Positions 31,836 through 40,631 of a stretch of DNA of 64,000 nucleotides are shown here, in pieces. The position numbers and the translations under genes were made by a program. The first letter of the stretch is position 1; every line of letters starts with the position of its first letter. Source of the stretch: G965116155 sp965116155 (GTDB taxonomy: Bacteria > Bdellovibrionota > Bdellovibrionia > Bdellovibrionales > UBA1609); assembly GCA_965116155.1 (NCBI GenBank), contig OZ220488.1, positions 1,364,001-1,428,000 on the forward strand. The letters run 5' to 3'. Below the pieces are notes generated by a model. That model ran no database searches. It had not been told where the DNA came from and worked only from the letters and a program-made list of their open reading frames with translations.

Positions 31836-32528
31836 ATGCGCCAAAAGAGCAACAATGTTCTAAAATTTCCAACTAAGCTTGAGTCTCCAACGAGAGACTC
31901 CAATAAACGTGCGCAAGTGCAACAAAAAAGACGCCTGCAAATTGTGGGCTTTGTCTTGGTGTTTTTAGTGCTTTTGTTAGGTAGTTTTTGGTTCAACTAT
32001 TATATGATAAAAAAAGCCCAAAGCCGCGTGCAGCTGGTGCCCGAGACTGATGCCGCACAAGGCACAAAGGGGCGCAAATTGGCAAGTGCTGCAAAGGTGC
32101 CACATATAAAGCGCGCGCAAAAAAACGACCTCATATCGCGCAAGCTGAGTGCACTTAAAACTCCTGGCATTTTAGCAGAAGCACCCAGCTTGTCTGACCA
32201 ATTGCAGTACGGCGCTTTGCTCGGTTACTACCATGTGAGCTTTATGCACGATACCAAGTCGAGTCAAAAATTTATTTCTGCATTGCGTTTTAACGATACC
32301 ATAGGGGTGCACCCCGCACGTGTTGAAAATTTAAAACAATTCGCATTTAAGTACCAAAAAATTTGGCCCGTGGCTTTTGATGGGCTTAGGCTTAAAGCTA
32401 AAACTTTAAAAGACCACCGCATTAAACATACCTACATTATGCAAAAAGGCAATCAAGATGTAGGGGAGATGCTTTTTACTACCGACAAACTCCAGCACCT
32501 TTTGCAGCTCAAGATTACAAAGTTATAG
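31836..32528 (+). CDS. Single-pass membrane protein of unknown function
   Basis: About 230 residues. A basic N-terminus (about 30 residues) precedes one transmembrane helix 'IVGFVLVFLVLLLGSFWFNYY', leaving a C-terminal periplasmic part of about 170 residues, rich in lysine with 'LGYYHVSFMHDTKSSQKFISALRF' (split) and 'VENLKQFAFKYQKIWP'. No known domain. The ATG at 31836 is preferred over GTG 31824, with GAGGGG eight bases upstream. Its 3' end overlaps the convergent ffh gene by 14 bases. Position after fliA suggests a motility or envelope role, but this is only context. Confidence 0.65.
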   Translation: MRQKSNNVLKFPTKLESPTRDSNKRAQVQQKRRLQIVGFVLVFLVLLLGSFWFNYYMIKKAQSRVQLVPETDAAQGTKGRKLASAAKVPHIKRAQKNDLISRKLSALKTPGILAEAPSLSDQLQYGALLGYYHVSFMHDTKSSQKFISALRFNDTIGVHPARVENLKQFAFKYQKIWPVAFDGLRLKAKTLKDHRIKHTYIMQKGNQDVGEMLFTTDKLQHLLQLKITKL

Positions 32529-33822
32529 ATTTCATTATTTTCTGTGTTTGTTCTAGACCTCTGGTCATTTTGTTGATGTCCTGCACCTTCGTGCCAGAGC
32601 CCTTGGCAATACGAAGGCGCCTGGAGCCGTTCAGCTTTACGCTGCCCGATCTTTCACCCAAGGTCATAGAGTTTACTATAGCCTCCATGCGGCGCATCTC
32701 CTGCTGCAAAGACTTAGGTGAAGGCAATTGCCCCATCAGTTTGTGCCCGCCAGGCAGCATTTTAAGCATACTAGCCATGCCGCCCATTTTTTTAAGCATA
32801 CGCATTTGCTTTATAAGGTCATCAAAGCTAAAGCTGCCTTTTTGTAGTTTGCGCATTTGGGCCTTGGCTTCTTTTGCGTCCATGGCCTCTTTGGCCCGCT
32901 CGGCTAAGCCTACGACATCGCCCATGCCCAAAATGCGGCCCGCTAAGCGCTTGGGGTAAAACACCTCTAGGTCTTGGGGTTTTTCGCCCGTGCCTAAAAA
33001 TTTTATCGGCACCTGCGGCAACTGAGCTCTTACACTTAAAGCCGCGCCTGCTCTTGCGTCTCCATCCACCTTGCTAAGCACCAAGGCACTAAGGGGCACA
33101 GCTTCGTTAAAGCTTTTAGCCACTTCGACACTCTGTTGCCCCAGCATGGCATCCAAAACCAAAACACTTTCTTGAGGGTTAAATAGTTTATGCACATGCT
33201 TAAGTTCGTGCATAAGTTCTTCGTCCACCGCTAGCCTACCCGCGGTGTCTAGCACCAAAATATCCAAACGCGTATCTTTTGCCCAAGCACAAACCTGCAA
33301 TTGCAGCTCCTGCCAGTCCATTGAAGAGTCTGTGTTAAAGGTGGGGGTTTGAGTTTGTTGGCCCAATACTTTAAGCTGCTTAATCGCAGCAGGGCGCTTT
33401 AGGTCCAAAGGCACAAGGCCTACTTTTTTGTTTTGTTTTTTAAACCACACTCCTAACTTGGCGGCAGTTGTGGTTTTGCCTACACCCTGCAAACCGGCCA
33501 GTAGCAAAGCCCCAGGGCGCGCGTTTTTAAAACTAAGCCCTGCCCCATGATCCGCTCCACCACCTAAAAGCTGCACCATTTCGTCGTGCACAATTTTGGT
33601 AAACTGCACACCTGCGTCCATGTTTTTTAAAATGTTTTGCCCTAGAGATTTTTGCTTTACACGCTCAACAAAGTCTCTGGCCACTTTAAAGTTGGTGTCT
33701 GCTTCTAAAAGGCTTTGGCGGATCTTGCGTACGGTGGCGTCGATGTTGCTTTGGGTTAAGCGCCCTTGGCCACGCAGGCTGTCTAAACTATCGGCTACTT
33801 TTTGTGTGAGTTTATCAAACAT
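32515..33822 (-). CDS. ffh: Signal recognition particle protein Ffh (SRP54)
   Basis: GTPase of the signal recognition particle; binds 4.5S RNA and signal sequences of membrane proteins. 435 residues: N domain (about 1-85), G domain with 'GLQGVGKTTTAAKLG' (about 108-122), 'DTAGRLAVDEELM', 'TKVD' equivalent 'LSKVDGDARAGAALS' and 'GTGEKPQDLEVF', and a methionine-rich M domain from about 310 ('MRMLKKMGGMASMLKMLPG'). It follows ftsY by 16 bases in the order mrp-ftsY-ffh. The 3' end overlaps a convergent membrane-protein gene. Confidence 0.96.
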   Translation of the reverse strand: MFDKLTQKVADSLDSLRGQGRLTQSNIDATVRKIRQSLLEADTNFKVARDFVERVKQKSLGQNILKNMDAGVQFTKIVHDEMVQLLGGGADHGAGLSFKNARPGALLLAGLQGVGKTTTAAKLGVWFKKQNKKVGLVPLDLKRPAAIKQLKVLGQQTQTPTFNTDSSMDWQELQLQVCAWAKDTRLDILVLDTAGRLAVDEELMHELKHVHKLFNPQESVLVLDAMLGQQSVEVAKSFNEAVPLSALVLSKVDGDARAGAALSVRAQLPQVPIKFLGTGEKPQDLEVFYPKRLAGRILGMGDVVGLAERAKEAMDAKEAKAQMRKLQKGSFSFDDLIKQMRMLKKMGGMASMLKMLPGGHKLMGQLPSPKSLQQEMRRMEAIVNSMTLGERSGSVKLNGSRRLRIAKGSGTKVQDINKMTRGLEQTQKIMKSITL

Positions 33823-33838
33823 TTTTATTTACCTGATG

Positions 33839-34879
33839 TTATTTGAGCTTTGGGTGCTCTTTGGGTTCTGGCAAAAAATGCTTAGCAAATTTTTGCGGGT
33901 CAAAGTCCACTAGATCCGTTAAAGACTCGCCCACCCCCAAGGCCCAAATGGGCACCTGCAGCTCGTGCCACAAGCTTAATACTGCGCCCCCTTTAGAGCA
34001 GCCGTCCATTTTATTTAGCACTATGCCGTTTAAAGATAAATCCTGGTGAAACCTCCGCGCTTGCGTTAGGGCATTTTGCCCCGTTGTGGCGTCTAGCACC
34101 ATAACCACCTTTACTGTAGGCGAAAGTTTTTGGGCGATGTGTTTAATTTTTACCAGCTCTTGCATAAGAGGCTCTTGGGTGTGCAAGCGCCCTGCAGTAT
34201 CCACAAGGGCCAAGCGGCTCTGCTTGGCGCAAAGGCTTAGAGCATCAAAAACCACAGCACTCGCGCGCGCGCCATGTTGGGTGTAGCAGTCTAAACCCGC
34301 TCGCTCGCTCCAGATCTGTAGCTGCTCTTCTGCTCCTGCACGAAAGCAATCTCCTCCCACAAGATACGGAGAGAGGTTTTTTAATTTATAACCCACGCGC
34401 CCTATGGTGGTGGTTTTGCCAGAGCCGTTAATACCCACAAACAGCACAGCTGCATGGCACGAGGCTGAATGCTCTTTCATATGGCCTGTTAAGTATTCGT
34501 ATAAGCTTTTTTGCGGGTGAGAGCCTAAAACCCCCTCCACAAGTGTAGAGAGTTTTTTATGGGCCTGAGGTTCTGTGCTGGCGGGTTGTAACTGCTCTAA
34601 AAAATCTTCGCACAAAGCAGGGCTCAGATCGCTTAAATATAAACTCTCCTCAATGCCGCTGAGTAAATCTTTATCGCGCCCCAGGCTCCATCTTAATTGC
34701 GAGTACCAAGGTTTGTGGGGCGTGGCGCGGTGAGCGGAGTCTGCAAGAGCTTCAGGAGGTTGCTTGGTGGATGGGGGTGCGGCTTTTGGAGGAGCTTTTT
34801 TGGCTCGTAGCCAAACAAATACCCCCACACCCAAGGCCACAAGGGTCACTAACAATAGGCCAAAGCCCCACTCGTTCAT
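33839..34879 (-). CDS. ftsY: Signal recognition particle receptor FtsY
   Basis: Membrane-associated GTPase receptor for SRP, 346 residues. It starts with a transmembrane helix ('FGLLLVTLVALGVGVFVWL') and a short proline/alanine linker, then the NG domain: 'GINGSGKTTTIGRVGYKL' (about 148-165), 'GGDCFRAGAEEQLQIW', 'LALVDTAGRLHTQEPLM', 'NGIVLNKMDGCSKGGAVLS' and 'LGVGESLTDLVDFDP'. It shares a four-base ATGA overlap with the preceding mrp gene and precedes ffh, so receptor and particle are made together. Confidence 0.95.
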   Translation of the reverse strand: MNEWGFGLLLVTLVALGVGVFVWLRAKKAPPKAAPPSTKQPPEALADSAHRATPHKPWYSQLRWSLGRDKDLLSGIEESLYLSDLSPALCEDFLEQLQPASTEPQAHKKLSTLVEGVLGSHPQKSLYEYLTGHMKEHSASCHAAVLFVGINGSGKTTTIGRVGYKLKNLSPYLVGGDCFRAGAEEQLQIWSERAGLDCYTQHGARASAVVFDALSLCAKQSRLALVDTAGRLHTQEPLMQELVKIKHIAQKLSPTVKVVMVLDATTGQNALTQARRFHQDLSLNGIVLNKMDGCSKGGAVLSLWHELQVPIWALGVGESLTDLVDFDPQKFAKHFLPEPKEHPKLK

Positions 34880-35760
34880 GGCGAAGCAGGCTCCGTTGCA
34901 GGCGTGCCACTGGCTTGGGTGCTGTTAGCGGGCTTGTGCTCGGGCTGTTTTGCAGTCTTTTGCGGCGTTTGGGGCATGGTTTTTTGTAAACTCTTAGCTA
35001 GCTGCAAAAAGCTTTTACTAATTGCGTGATCGGGTTCGGCCTCTATTAGGGGCACACCGGCTTCGCAGCTTTGCCCTACAGCAGGGTCAAAAGGCAGCTG
35101 AGCCAGTAGCGGCACCTGGAGCTGTGCTAAAAATTGCTTAAGCTCTCCTTTTGGGAACAAATGCACGGGCTCTTGTCCAGGCACTTTAAGGGGGCCCATA
35201 TTTTCCACGGCGCCTAAAACTTTAATGCTCACTTGGCTAAACATATCGCAGGCCTTTTTAGCATCGGCGAGTGCGATATTTTGGGGCGTGCACACCAGCA
35301 CCGCGCCTAGGGATGGCACCTTTTGGGCCAGGGTCAGCGCTACGTCTCCTGTGCCCGGAGGCAGGTCTACTAACAATAGGTCGAGCTCTCCCCAGAGCAC
35401 ATCACGCAAAAACTGCCCTATGGCCTTAAAAAGCATAGGCCCTCGCCATACCACAGCGCGCGCTTCTTCTACCAACAGCCCCAGGCTCATAAGTTTAATG
35501 CCAAAATACTGAAGCGGGTGGATTTTGTTGCCCTCTACAGCGCAGCTTTGGTTTAAGGCCCCCATCATGCGGGGTATGGACGGACCGTAAATGTCGCCAT
35601 CTAAAATCCCCACGCGCAGCCCTGTGCGCTTAAAGGCGCAGGCCAGGTTAAGGCTAACAGTGCTTTTACCTACACCGCCCTTGCCGCTGCCTACCAGCAG
35701 CACATGCTTTACGCCTGCTATAGGAGCTTGGCCAGACCATGGGTTGGGGGGAGTTTTCAT
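34876..35760 (-). CDS. mrp: Mrp/ApbC-type P-loop iron-sulfur carrier ATPase
   Basis: Deviant-Walker P-loop ATPase that carries Fe-S clusters. 294 residues: 'GSGKGGVGKSTVSLNLA' (about 24-40), 'VGILDGDIYGPSIPRMMG' (about 52-69), 'AVVWRGPMLFKAIGQFLRDV', 'LLLVDLPPGTGDVALTLAQ' and 'GAVLVCTPQNIALADAKKACDMF', all family marks. The C-terminal CxxC motif of many Mrp proteins is not apparent, and the tail (about 265-294) is proline/threonine-rich. The N-terminal DUF59 domain is also absent. It overlaps ftsY by four bases. Confidence 0.92.
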   Translation of the reverse strand: MKTPPNPWSGQAPIAGVKHVLLVGSGKGGVGKSTVSLNLACAFKRTGLRVGILDGDIYGPSIPRMMGALNQSCAVEGNKIHPLQYFGIKLMSLGLLVEEARAVVWRGPMLFKAIGQFLRDVLWGELDLLLVDLPPGTGDVALTLAQKVPSLGAVLVCTPQNIALADAKKACDMFSQVSIKVLGAVENMGPLKVPGQEPVHLFPKGELKQFLAQLQVPLLAQLPFDPAVGQSCEAGVPLIEAEPDHAISKSFLQLAKSLQKTMPQTPQKTAKQPEHKPANSTQASGTPATEPASP

Positions 35761-35937
35761 AAGGGGTGCTCCTTTGTAACTAGGCTAAGGTGGATGTGGC
35801 AAGGCAAGACCTTTGGCCTTAGGTATTAAGGCTCTGGCTTTGCCTTTGTTGGGGCTTGGGTTTTAAGCTTTTAAAGGGGACTCTGGGCACCAACTAATGC
35901 GCCCCGGGCCCTTTTTGTTAAAGGGGTGAAGGGGGAT

Positions 35938-38900
35938 ATGATAAAAAAACTACCACTTCTTCTGCTGTTAGTCCTGGGTCTGGGCCTGGCCTTGGGCCGC
36001 TGTGCTACTGAAAAAAAAGCTCCCGTCGTGTATTCTAGCAGGCTTCCTTCTGCCGAGGTGAGCAGTGTGGTGTTTAAGCGGCAACTTAGCGTGCCCGGGC
36101 CTGTGAATGTGCAGATACCCTTGCAAGAGGTGCAGATCCCATGCTCGCAGGCTGACCAGGGCGGCAACGAAGACGTGTGCACACTGGTTTTCGATTTGGC
36201 AGAAAGTCGCAGCTTTGGGTGGCGCCAGGACGATGTAAATATTGATAATAAATTGTTCCCCCAATCGGTGTGCATGTTTAAGGACTCGGGCTTTGATGAG
36301 GCCGATAGGCCTTTTTTGCCCATAAGCCTTATGACGCGCGACCATATAGACACGCGTGTGGCGCTGTCGCGTGGGTTTTATGCGCCCCGAAACATCTGCT
36401 ACAACGCCGAAAACTACCCCATAGAAGAGGTGCACCTGTTTTACAGAGTGACAGAAAACTCCGTAGGCGATGCCACGGCTGCAGGTTTTAGATACACCAG
36501 CGTTGAGGGTGTTGTGGGTAGTAGCGCACTTTGTGGGGATAATGAGCGTGGTCAAGTAGAGGTTAAGTGCAATGAGGAAGCAGGCAAATGGTGCGCATGC
36601 GAGAATGAAGCAGACCCTGAGCAATGTGTGTTTAATAAACTTTTTGGCATTGGTAGAGGCGATGGTTTTAGCAACGAAGGCTTTGAACAAGCCGGTGACG
36701 ACGAAGCCACATACCCCATTAACAGCGCGTGTGCCAAGAGGCAAAACCCAAGCGACACAACTCAGTTAGAACCCGCGTTTAATACTTTGCATGCCAAAAA
36801 TAACAGCTGTTGGGATAACGACCTTACAGATAACAAGCCGGGCGGAGCGTGCCCACCGCACATTCGTTACCAGCAGCCCAAGCGGAGCTCTTTTACCCAA
36901 GCCGAAGTGGAAGAGTTTTTTACTATGCATACAGAGCTAAGGGGCAAAATGGGGCAGGTGATTATAGATGTGTTTTCTGAGAACCATCAGGTTCTAGAAG
37001 CCACTTACGAGCATTTGCCGCGTGAAATCAGCAACAAAGCGCAGCCGCGTTTGCATGTGCATGCGCGCGCTGTGGGCATGGCGCATATAGCTTTGCGGGC
37101 GACGCTGCCGGGCGTGGACCAAGATGTTTATGAGGTGCGTGTTCCTATGGGAGTGGTGCCGTATAAGCAGGCCCATGTGCGCATAGACCCAGGGGCAAAT
37201 GCTGCTAGAGGCAATGAGCCTAATGTGGGCACAGAGTACACGTGGGAAGCCTTGGTGGAGGGCCCGAGCAAAACCGTGCAAGGTTTGTTAACGCACTACA
37301 ATGTATTGGCTCACGAGCCTGTACCAGGAGAGCATACAAAAAATTTCGAAGAAGAGCGCGAGAGCAGCGTGTTTTTTCAAGAGCTTTTAACTTTTTGTCC
37401 ATCGGCTGATGGTACAGAGTGCCCAGCGCCTGCGGAAAAAGAAGGCGGTGATGATGACGATGAAGAAGAGGGCGAAAGCAAGTCAAAAGAAGATGAAAAC
37501 GCGCACTGTGTGCTGCCGTATTGTCCAGGATTTACGCCCTTGTATGGGTTTTGGGAGGACGCGCGCCATCGCAACCACCCCAACAATCACCGCTACAGGT
37601 ACAGGCGCTGCGTGGGGCCAGCGGGTACGCCCTGTGATAGCACCAACTTTGAGCGCCGTGTGTATTCGGGCGTGATAGAGCGCAGCACTCAGGGGTATGT
37701 GGGGTTTTGGTTTCCTACGCGTTTGAGGCTGGGCTTTGCTATGCTTGGCCAGGGTAGTTCTATTTGCGCAAAAGGAGTCCACTGTGTGCGTGGCGAAGAT
37801 CAGTTGATACAAAACGGCTGTGGCGAGGGCGCGGATGTGTGTGCGAGTTTTGCGGACTTTAACTTGGTGCAATCGATAAAGCATGGCGCTGCGCCAGAGC
37901 TAGGTGTGGCAGAGACCTTGGTGTATGGCCGTCACCCCAGCAGCGAGGATGCGGTGTCTTTTGTGCAGGCGGCGAGTTTTAAAAGGCAAGGTGGAATTGC
38001 GTCTTATGATAGGGTAAGCTTTTTGCTAAGGCCTGACTTCGAACCCAGTTATCAGTTTCCAGATAGCTTAACCCCTGCGCAAAAAACGGCTCGCAAAAAA
38101 GAGTGGCAAAAACAAGGTTTAGCGGCAGAGTTTTATGTGGGCTTTGAGCCTCAGTCTATAAGTGTGTCAGGGGGCAACCCTATGACCATGCGTGACCAGC
38201 GAACCGGGCCTAAGGCTAACGGCTGGAGCCCCGAGCGCAACCAGTCGTATTTTAGGGTGCAGGTTTTTGAGAGTTTTAAAAAACTTTTTAGAAGCATGCA
38301 CTTGGAGGACGAAGATGCCCTGGTTACAGTGGGCGGCATTAAAGTCGCAACTAATGAAAGCCTAAAAAACAAAGAGGGCGCCTATTTGGTTTCGGGCAAG
38401 GTGGATGGCAGAAACAACACGCGCGCAGGTTGGAGGCGGGATTACTTGATTCCACCCAGTAGCATTAAACTTGAGCGACTAAATAGCAAGACCCTATTCC
38501 CCGCACATAAGAGCGCTGCAAAAGTGGTTTGGTGCTTGCCAGAGGCCTACGACCCGCAGTCAGAGCATGCGCCTAGTTACGAAACCAATAGCGACTCAGA
38601 AAACAAAAACTCCCTAGCAACCCTGAAGCTGTGGTACAGCTTTTACGGCCACTTGCCTATGGGGGTGTTGTTCAAGCAACCCAAGCCTGCAGCGCGTGGT
38701 TCTTTGTTAGAGTCGGCTGAGCACTGGCCTGTTGCCAATACAGGCATTAAGCCACGTGGCACCAATACAGCCAACTTGGATCAAGAGATCTGGTGCAGCG
38801 AGCATTGCAGTGCTAACACTTTGGGTGGAACGCTCCAAAAGCCCTGCGTGGTGTTTAGTAGAAAAATGTGCAGAGGCTCTAATACGAGCGACAAATACTG

Positions 38901-39024
38901 CACACTGGATGGAGTGGGAGACTTGCTGAGGGAGAAAAAATTCACCCTCGTGGCTGTAGACCGCTACGCCAACGAGGCTTCGCTGGAGGGGTTATTTTTA
39001 TCTATGGAAGAAGAAGGAGACTAA
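35938..39024 (+). CDS. Very large cysteine-rich lipoprotein of unknown function
   Basis: About 1028 residues. A typical lipoprotein signal ('LLLLLVLGLGLALGRC', cysteine near residue 22). The rest has no family I recognise. It is rich in paired cysteines throughout ('CNEEAGKWCACENEADPEQC', 'CPSADGTECPAP', 'CAKGVHCVRGEDQ'), with a strongly acidic stretch 'GGDDDDEEEGESKSKEDE' near residue 500. That suggests several disulfide-bonded extracytoplasmic domains and possible calcium binding. ATG 35938 is preferred to GTG 35926, with GAAGGGGG just upstream. The next lipoprotein gene starts directly after its stop, so the two form an operon. Confidence 0.75.
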   Translation: MIKKLPLLLLLVLGLGLALGRCATEKKAPVVYSSRLPSAEVSSVVFKRQLSVPGPVNVQIPLQEVQIPCSQADQGGNEDVCTLVFDLAESRSFGWRQDDVNIDNKLFPQSVCMFKDSGFDEADRPFLPISLMTRDHIDTRVALSRGFYAPRNICYNAENYPIEEVHLFYRVTENSVGDATAAGFRYTSVEGVVGSSALCGDNERGQVEVKCNEEAGKWCACENEADPEQCVFNKLFGIGRGDGFSNEGFEQAGDDEATYPINSACAKRQNPSDTTQLEPAFNTLHAKNNSCWDNDLTDNKPGGACPPHIRYQQPKRSSFTQAEVEEFFTMHTELRGKMGQVIIDVFSENHQVLEATYEHLPREISNKAQPRLHVHARAVGMAHIALRATLPGVDQDVYEVRVPMGVVPYKQAHVRIDPGANAARGNEPNVGTEYTWEALVEGPSKTVQGLLTHYNVLAHEPVPGEHTKNFEEERESSVFFQELLTFCPSADGTECPAPAEKEGGDDDDEEEGESKSKEDENAHCVLPYCPGFTPLYGFWEDARHRNHPNNHRYRYRRCVGPAGTPCDSTNFERRVYSGVIERSTQGYVGFWFPTRLRLGFAMLGQGSSICAKGVHCVRGEDQLIQNGCGEGADVCASFADFNLVQSIKHGAAPELGVAETLVYGRHPSSEDAVSFVQAASFKRQGGIASYDRVSFLLRPDFEPSYQFPDSLTPAQKTARKKEWQKQGLAAEFYVGFEPQSISVSGGNPMTMRDQRTGPKANGWSPERNQSYFRVQVFESFKKLFRSMHLEDEDALVTVGGIKVATNESLKNKEGAYLVSGKVDGRNNTRAGWRRDYLIPPSSIKLERLNSKTLFPAHKSAAKVVWCLPEAYDPQSEHAPSYETNSDSENKNSLATLKLWYSFYGHLPMGVLFKQPKPAARGSLLESAEHWPVANTGIKPRGTNTANLDQEIWCSEHCSANTLGGTLQKPCVVFSRKMCRGSNTSDKYCTLDGVGDLLREKKFTLVAVDRYANEASLEGLFLSMEEEGD

Positions 39025-40059
39025 GTGTTGCGCTGGGTGCTAGCTTTGGTGTGTGTGAGCCTGCTTTGTCTTTCGGCTTTAAGGTGCGACGAGGCTCCTG
39101 AGGTTAGGTCTGCTATTAGGGCTTCTGTGCAGGTGCCGCGTTATTTGCCGCCTTTAAAGGTGGTAGTGTCTGCCCACTATAAGGGGCCAATTAATATGCA
39201 AAGCATGGCTCTAGCGCACTGGTTTTCACCCAGTTTAAAGGATAGAGAAATTTACATTAACACCAAACGCCATGCAGAGCTTTATAGTCCTCGGGTGCTT
39301 TTGCACGAGGAGTGCGGCGCTCAGGCGGGCGGCGCGGAGCTAAGGAGCGCTCGCTCTAGCACGCCGCATGCTTCGGGCTTTAAACTTATGCACTGTTTAA
39401 GAGCGCAGGCCGAGGGGCAAAGTTCGGTGCTGCTAGGGGTGTCGTCTAAGCCTATTGTCGCAGGCGAGGTGTTTGAGCCTGAGCAGTCTCGTTTGGTGCA
39501 GTTTGTTGTAACACCGCATGCTGCAAAAATCCGCCTTGGTCCTCTTAATAGGGGGTATTTTTTTACGGGCCCCACAAAGGCCTTGGATAATGCTTTTGCT
39601 GTTTATACTTTGGGTGATGCGCGGGATCCGGCTTTTAATAGTACTGCCCCGGCTACTGACAGTGTGTGGCCGTTTTTTGAGGGGCGTGTGGGCTTGGGCA
39701 CTGTGGGCACGGATACCGTGGGGCGCGGCAGCAGCTGCTGTGCCACAGGTGGTGCGTATTGCGATTTGCGTAGGGTAGAGGTGCCGGACCCGCGCCATAC
39801 ATCGGACCAAATTGTAGACGCCTGTGTGTTTGTATCGGGCCACAGCTATGCCGACACCAAAGTCTCTGGCTATGAGCAGGTGCTATACCCCAGGGCGGCT
39901 GTGCTGCCATTGCCGCACCATATGCTGGTGGGTGTTTTAAAGGGAGCGCGGTTTAAAGCCGTGGCCCGTGTGGATGCCGAAAACCTAGCCCATGAGCTGA
40001 GTGCTGCCATTAAGGTCCAAAGCTTGCCCTCTTTTGATGCGCATCAGGGTGCACAGTAA
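39025..40059 (+). CDS. Lipoprotein of unknown function, partner of the preceding gene
   Basis: 344 residues from a GTG directly after the preceding stop codon, with AAGGAG eight bases upstream. Lipoprotein signal 'VLALVCVSLLCLSALRC' (cysteine about 21). The mature part has scattered cysteine pairs ('HEECGAQ', 'GSSCCATGGAYCDLRR', 'DACVFVSGHSY') and shares with its neighbour the pattern of a single-occurrence protein with 'FF.GRVGLG' near residue 210, comparable to 'GFWFPTRLRLGFAMLGQGSSIC' (split) in the larger protein. That possible internal similarity suggests the two are related in part. Function unknown. A repeat module starts right after the stop. Confidence 0.7.
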   Translation: MLRWVLALVCVSLLCLSALRCDEAPEVRSAIRASVQVPRYLPPLKVVVSAHYKGPINMQSMALAHWFSPSLKDREIYINTKRHAELYSPRVLLHEECGAQAGGAELRSARSSTPHASGFKLMHCLRAQAEGQSSVLLGVSSKPIVAGEVFEPEQSRLVQFVVTPHAAKIRLGPLNRGYFFTGPTKALDNAFAVYTLGDARDPAFNSTAPATDSVWPFFEGRVGLGTVGTDTVGRGSSCCATGGAYCDLRRVEVPDPRHTSDQIVDACVFVSGHSYADTKVSGYEQVLYPRAAVLPLPHHMLVGVLKGARFKAVARVDAENLAHELSAAIKVQSLPSFDAHQGAQ

Positions 40060-40610
40060 GGCTTTGACGGGAGTCTGGTCGCCTTGTGCTTAGAGATCGC
40101 ACAATGCTGCTACAGGCTCATAGTAGCCTTATAGGCCGCAAAATTCTCTGTAGGACGCTTGGCACCCTGATGGCCGCCCCTTTGCAAGGGGCTATCAGGA
40201 TGCCGCCGCTCTACCTCAGAGAATTTTACTAGCGCTCTAATGCTTACGCATATAGGCCGCAAAATTCTCTGTAGGACGCTTGGTCCGTAAGGATTAGAGT
40301 GTTAGCCACATACTCTGGGCAAAGCGCAGTCTCCAGTGTAGCCCTTTCAGAAAGGGGCGTGCACACTGGAGACAAGTGCCCCACAGAGTATGTGGCGGCC
40401 TATAAGGCTACCATCGCAGACGCCTCTAGCTGTCTAGTGCACAAAAATGCTTCAGGCAAGACCACTTGTCCATCTGATGGCCCGCGCCTAGAGGCGCTAT
40501 CAGCTGGACTGCGTAGGACTGAAGACATTTTTGCTGGCACTTTTATGCTTACGCACGGAGGCTGCTCTTGCGCCGCCGCTCTGCCTCAGAGAATTTTACT
40601 AGCACTCTAA
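40060..40610. repeat. Repeat cluster with nested hairpin insertions
   Basis: A linker module (40062-40139) precedes hairpin 40140-40227 (arms AAAATTCTCTG/CAGAGAATTTT). A second hairpin of the same type has its left arm at 40261-40271 and its right arm at 40587-40597. It is split by two other hairpins: 40305-40396 (GCCACATACTCTG/CAGAGTATGTGGC) and 40442-40533 (CAAAAATGCTTCAG/CTGAAGACATTTTTG). The inserted block ends in CTTACGCAC at 40548-40556, after which the outer element resumes. The cluster ends in CTAGCACTCTAA. No gene is present. Confidence 0.85.
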
Positions 40611-40631
40611 TATGTTATATATCAAATTTCT

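Noticed and set aside
34876..35760. The mrp gene considered as flhG because fliA and ftsY are nearby
   Set aside because: Motifs such as VLDGDIYGPSIPRMMG and PPGTGDVALTLAQ are those of Mrp/ApbC, not of FlhG; the neighbours are the SRP pair.
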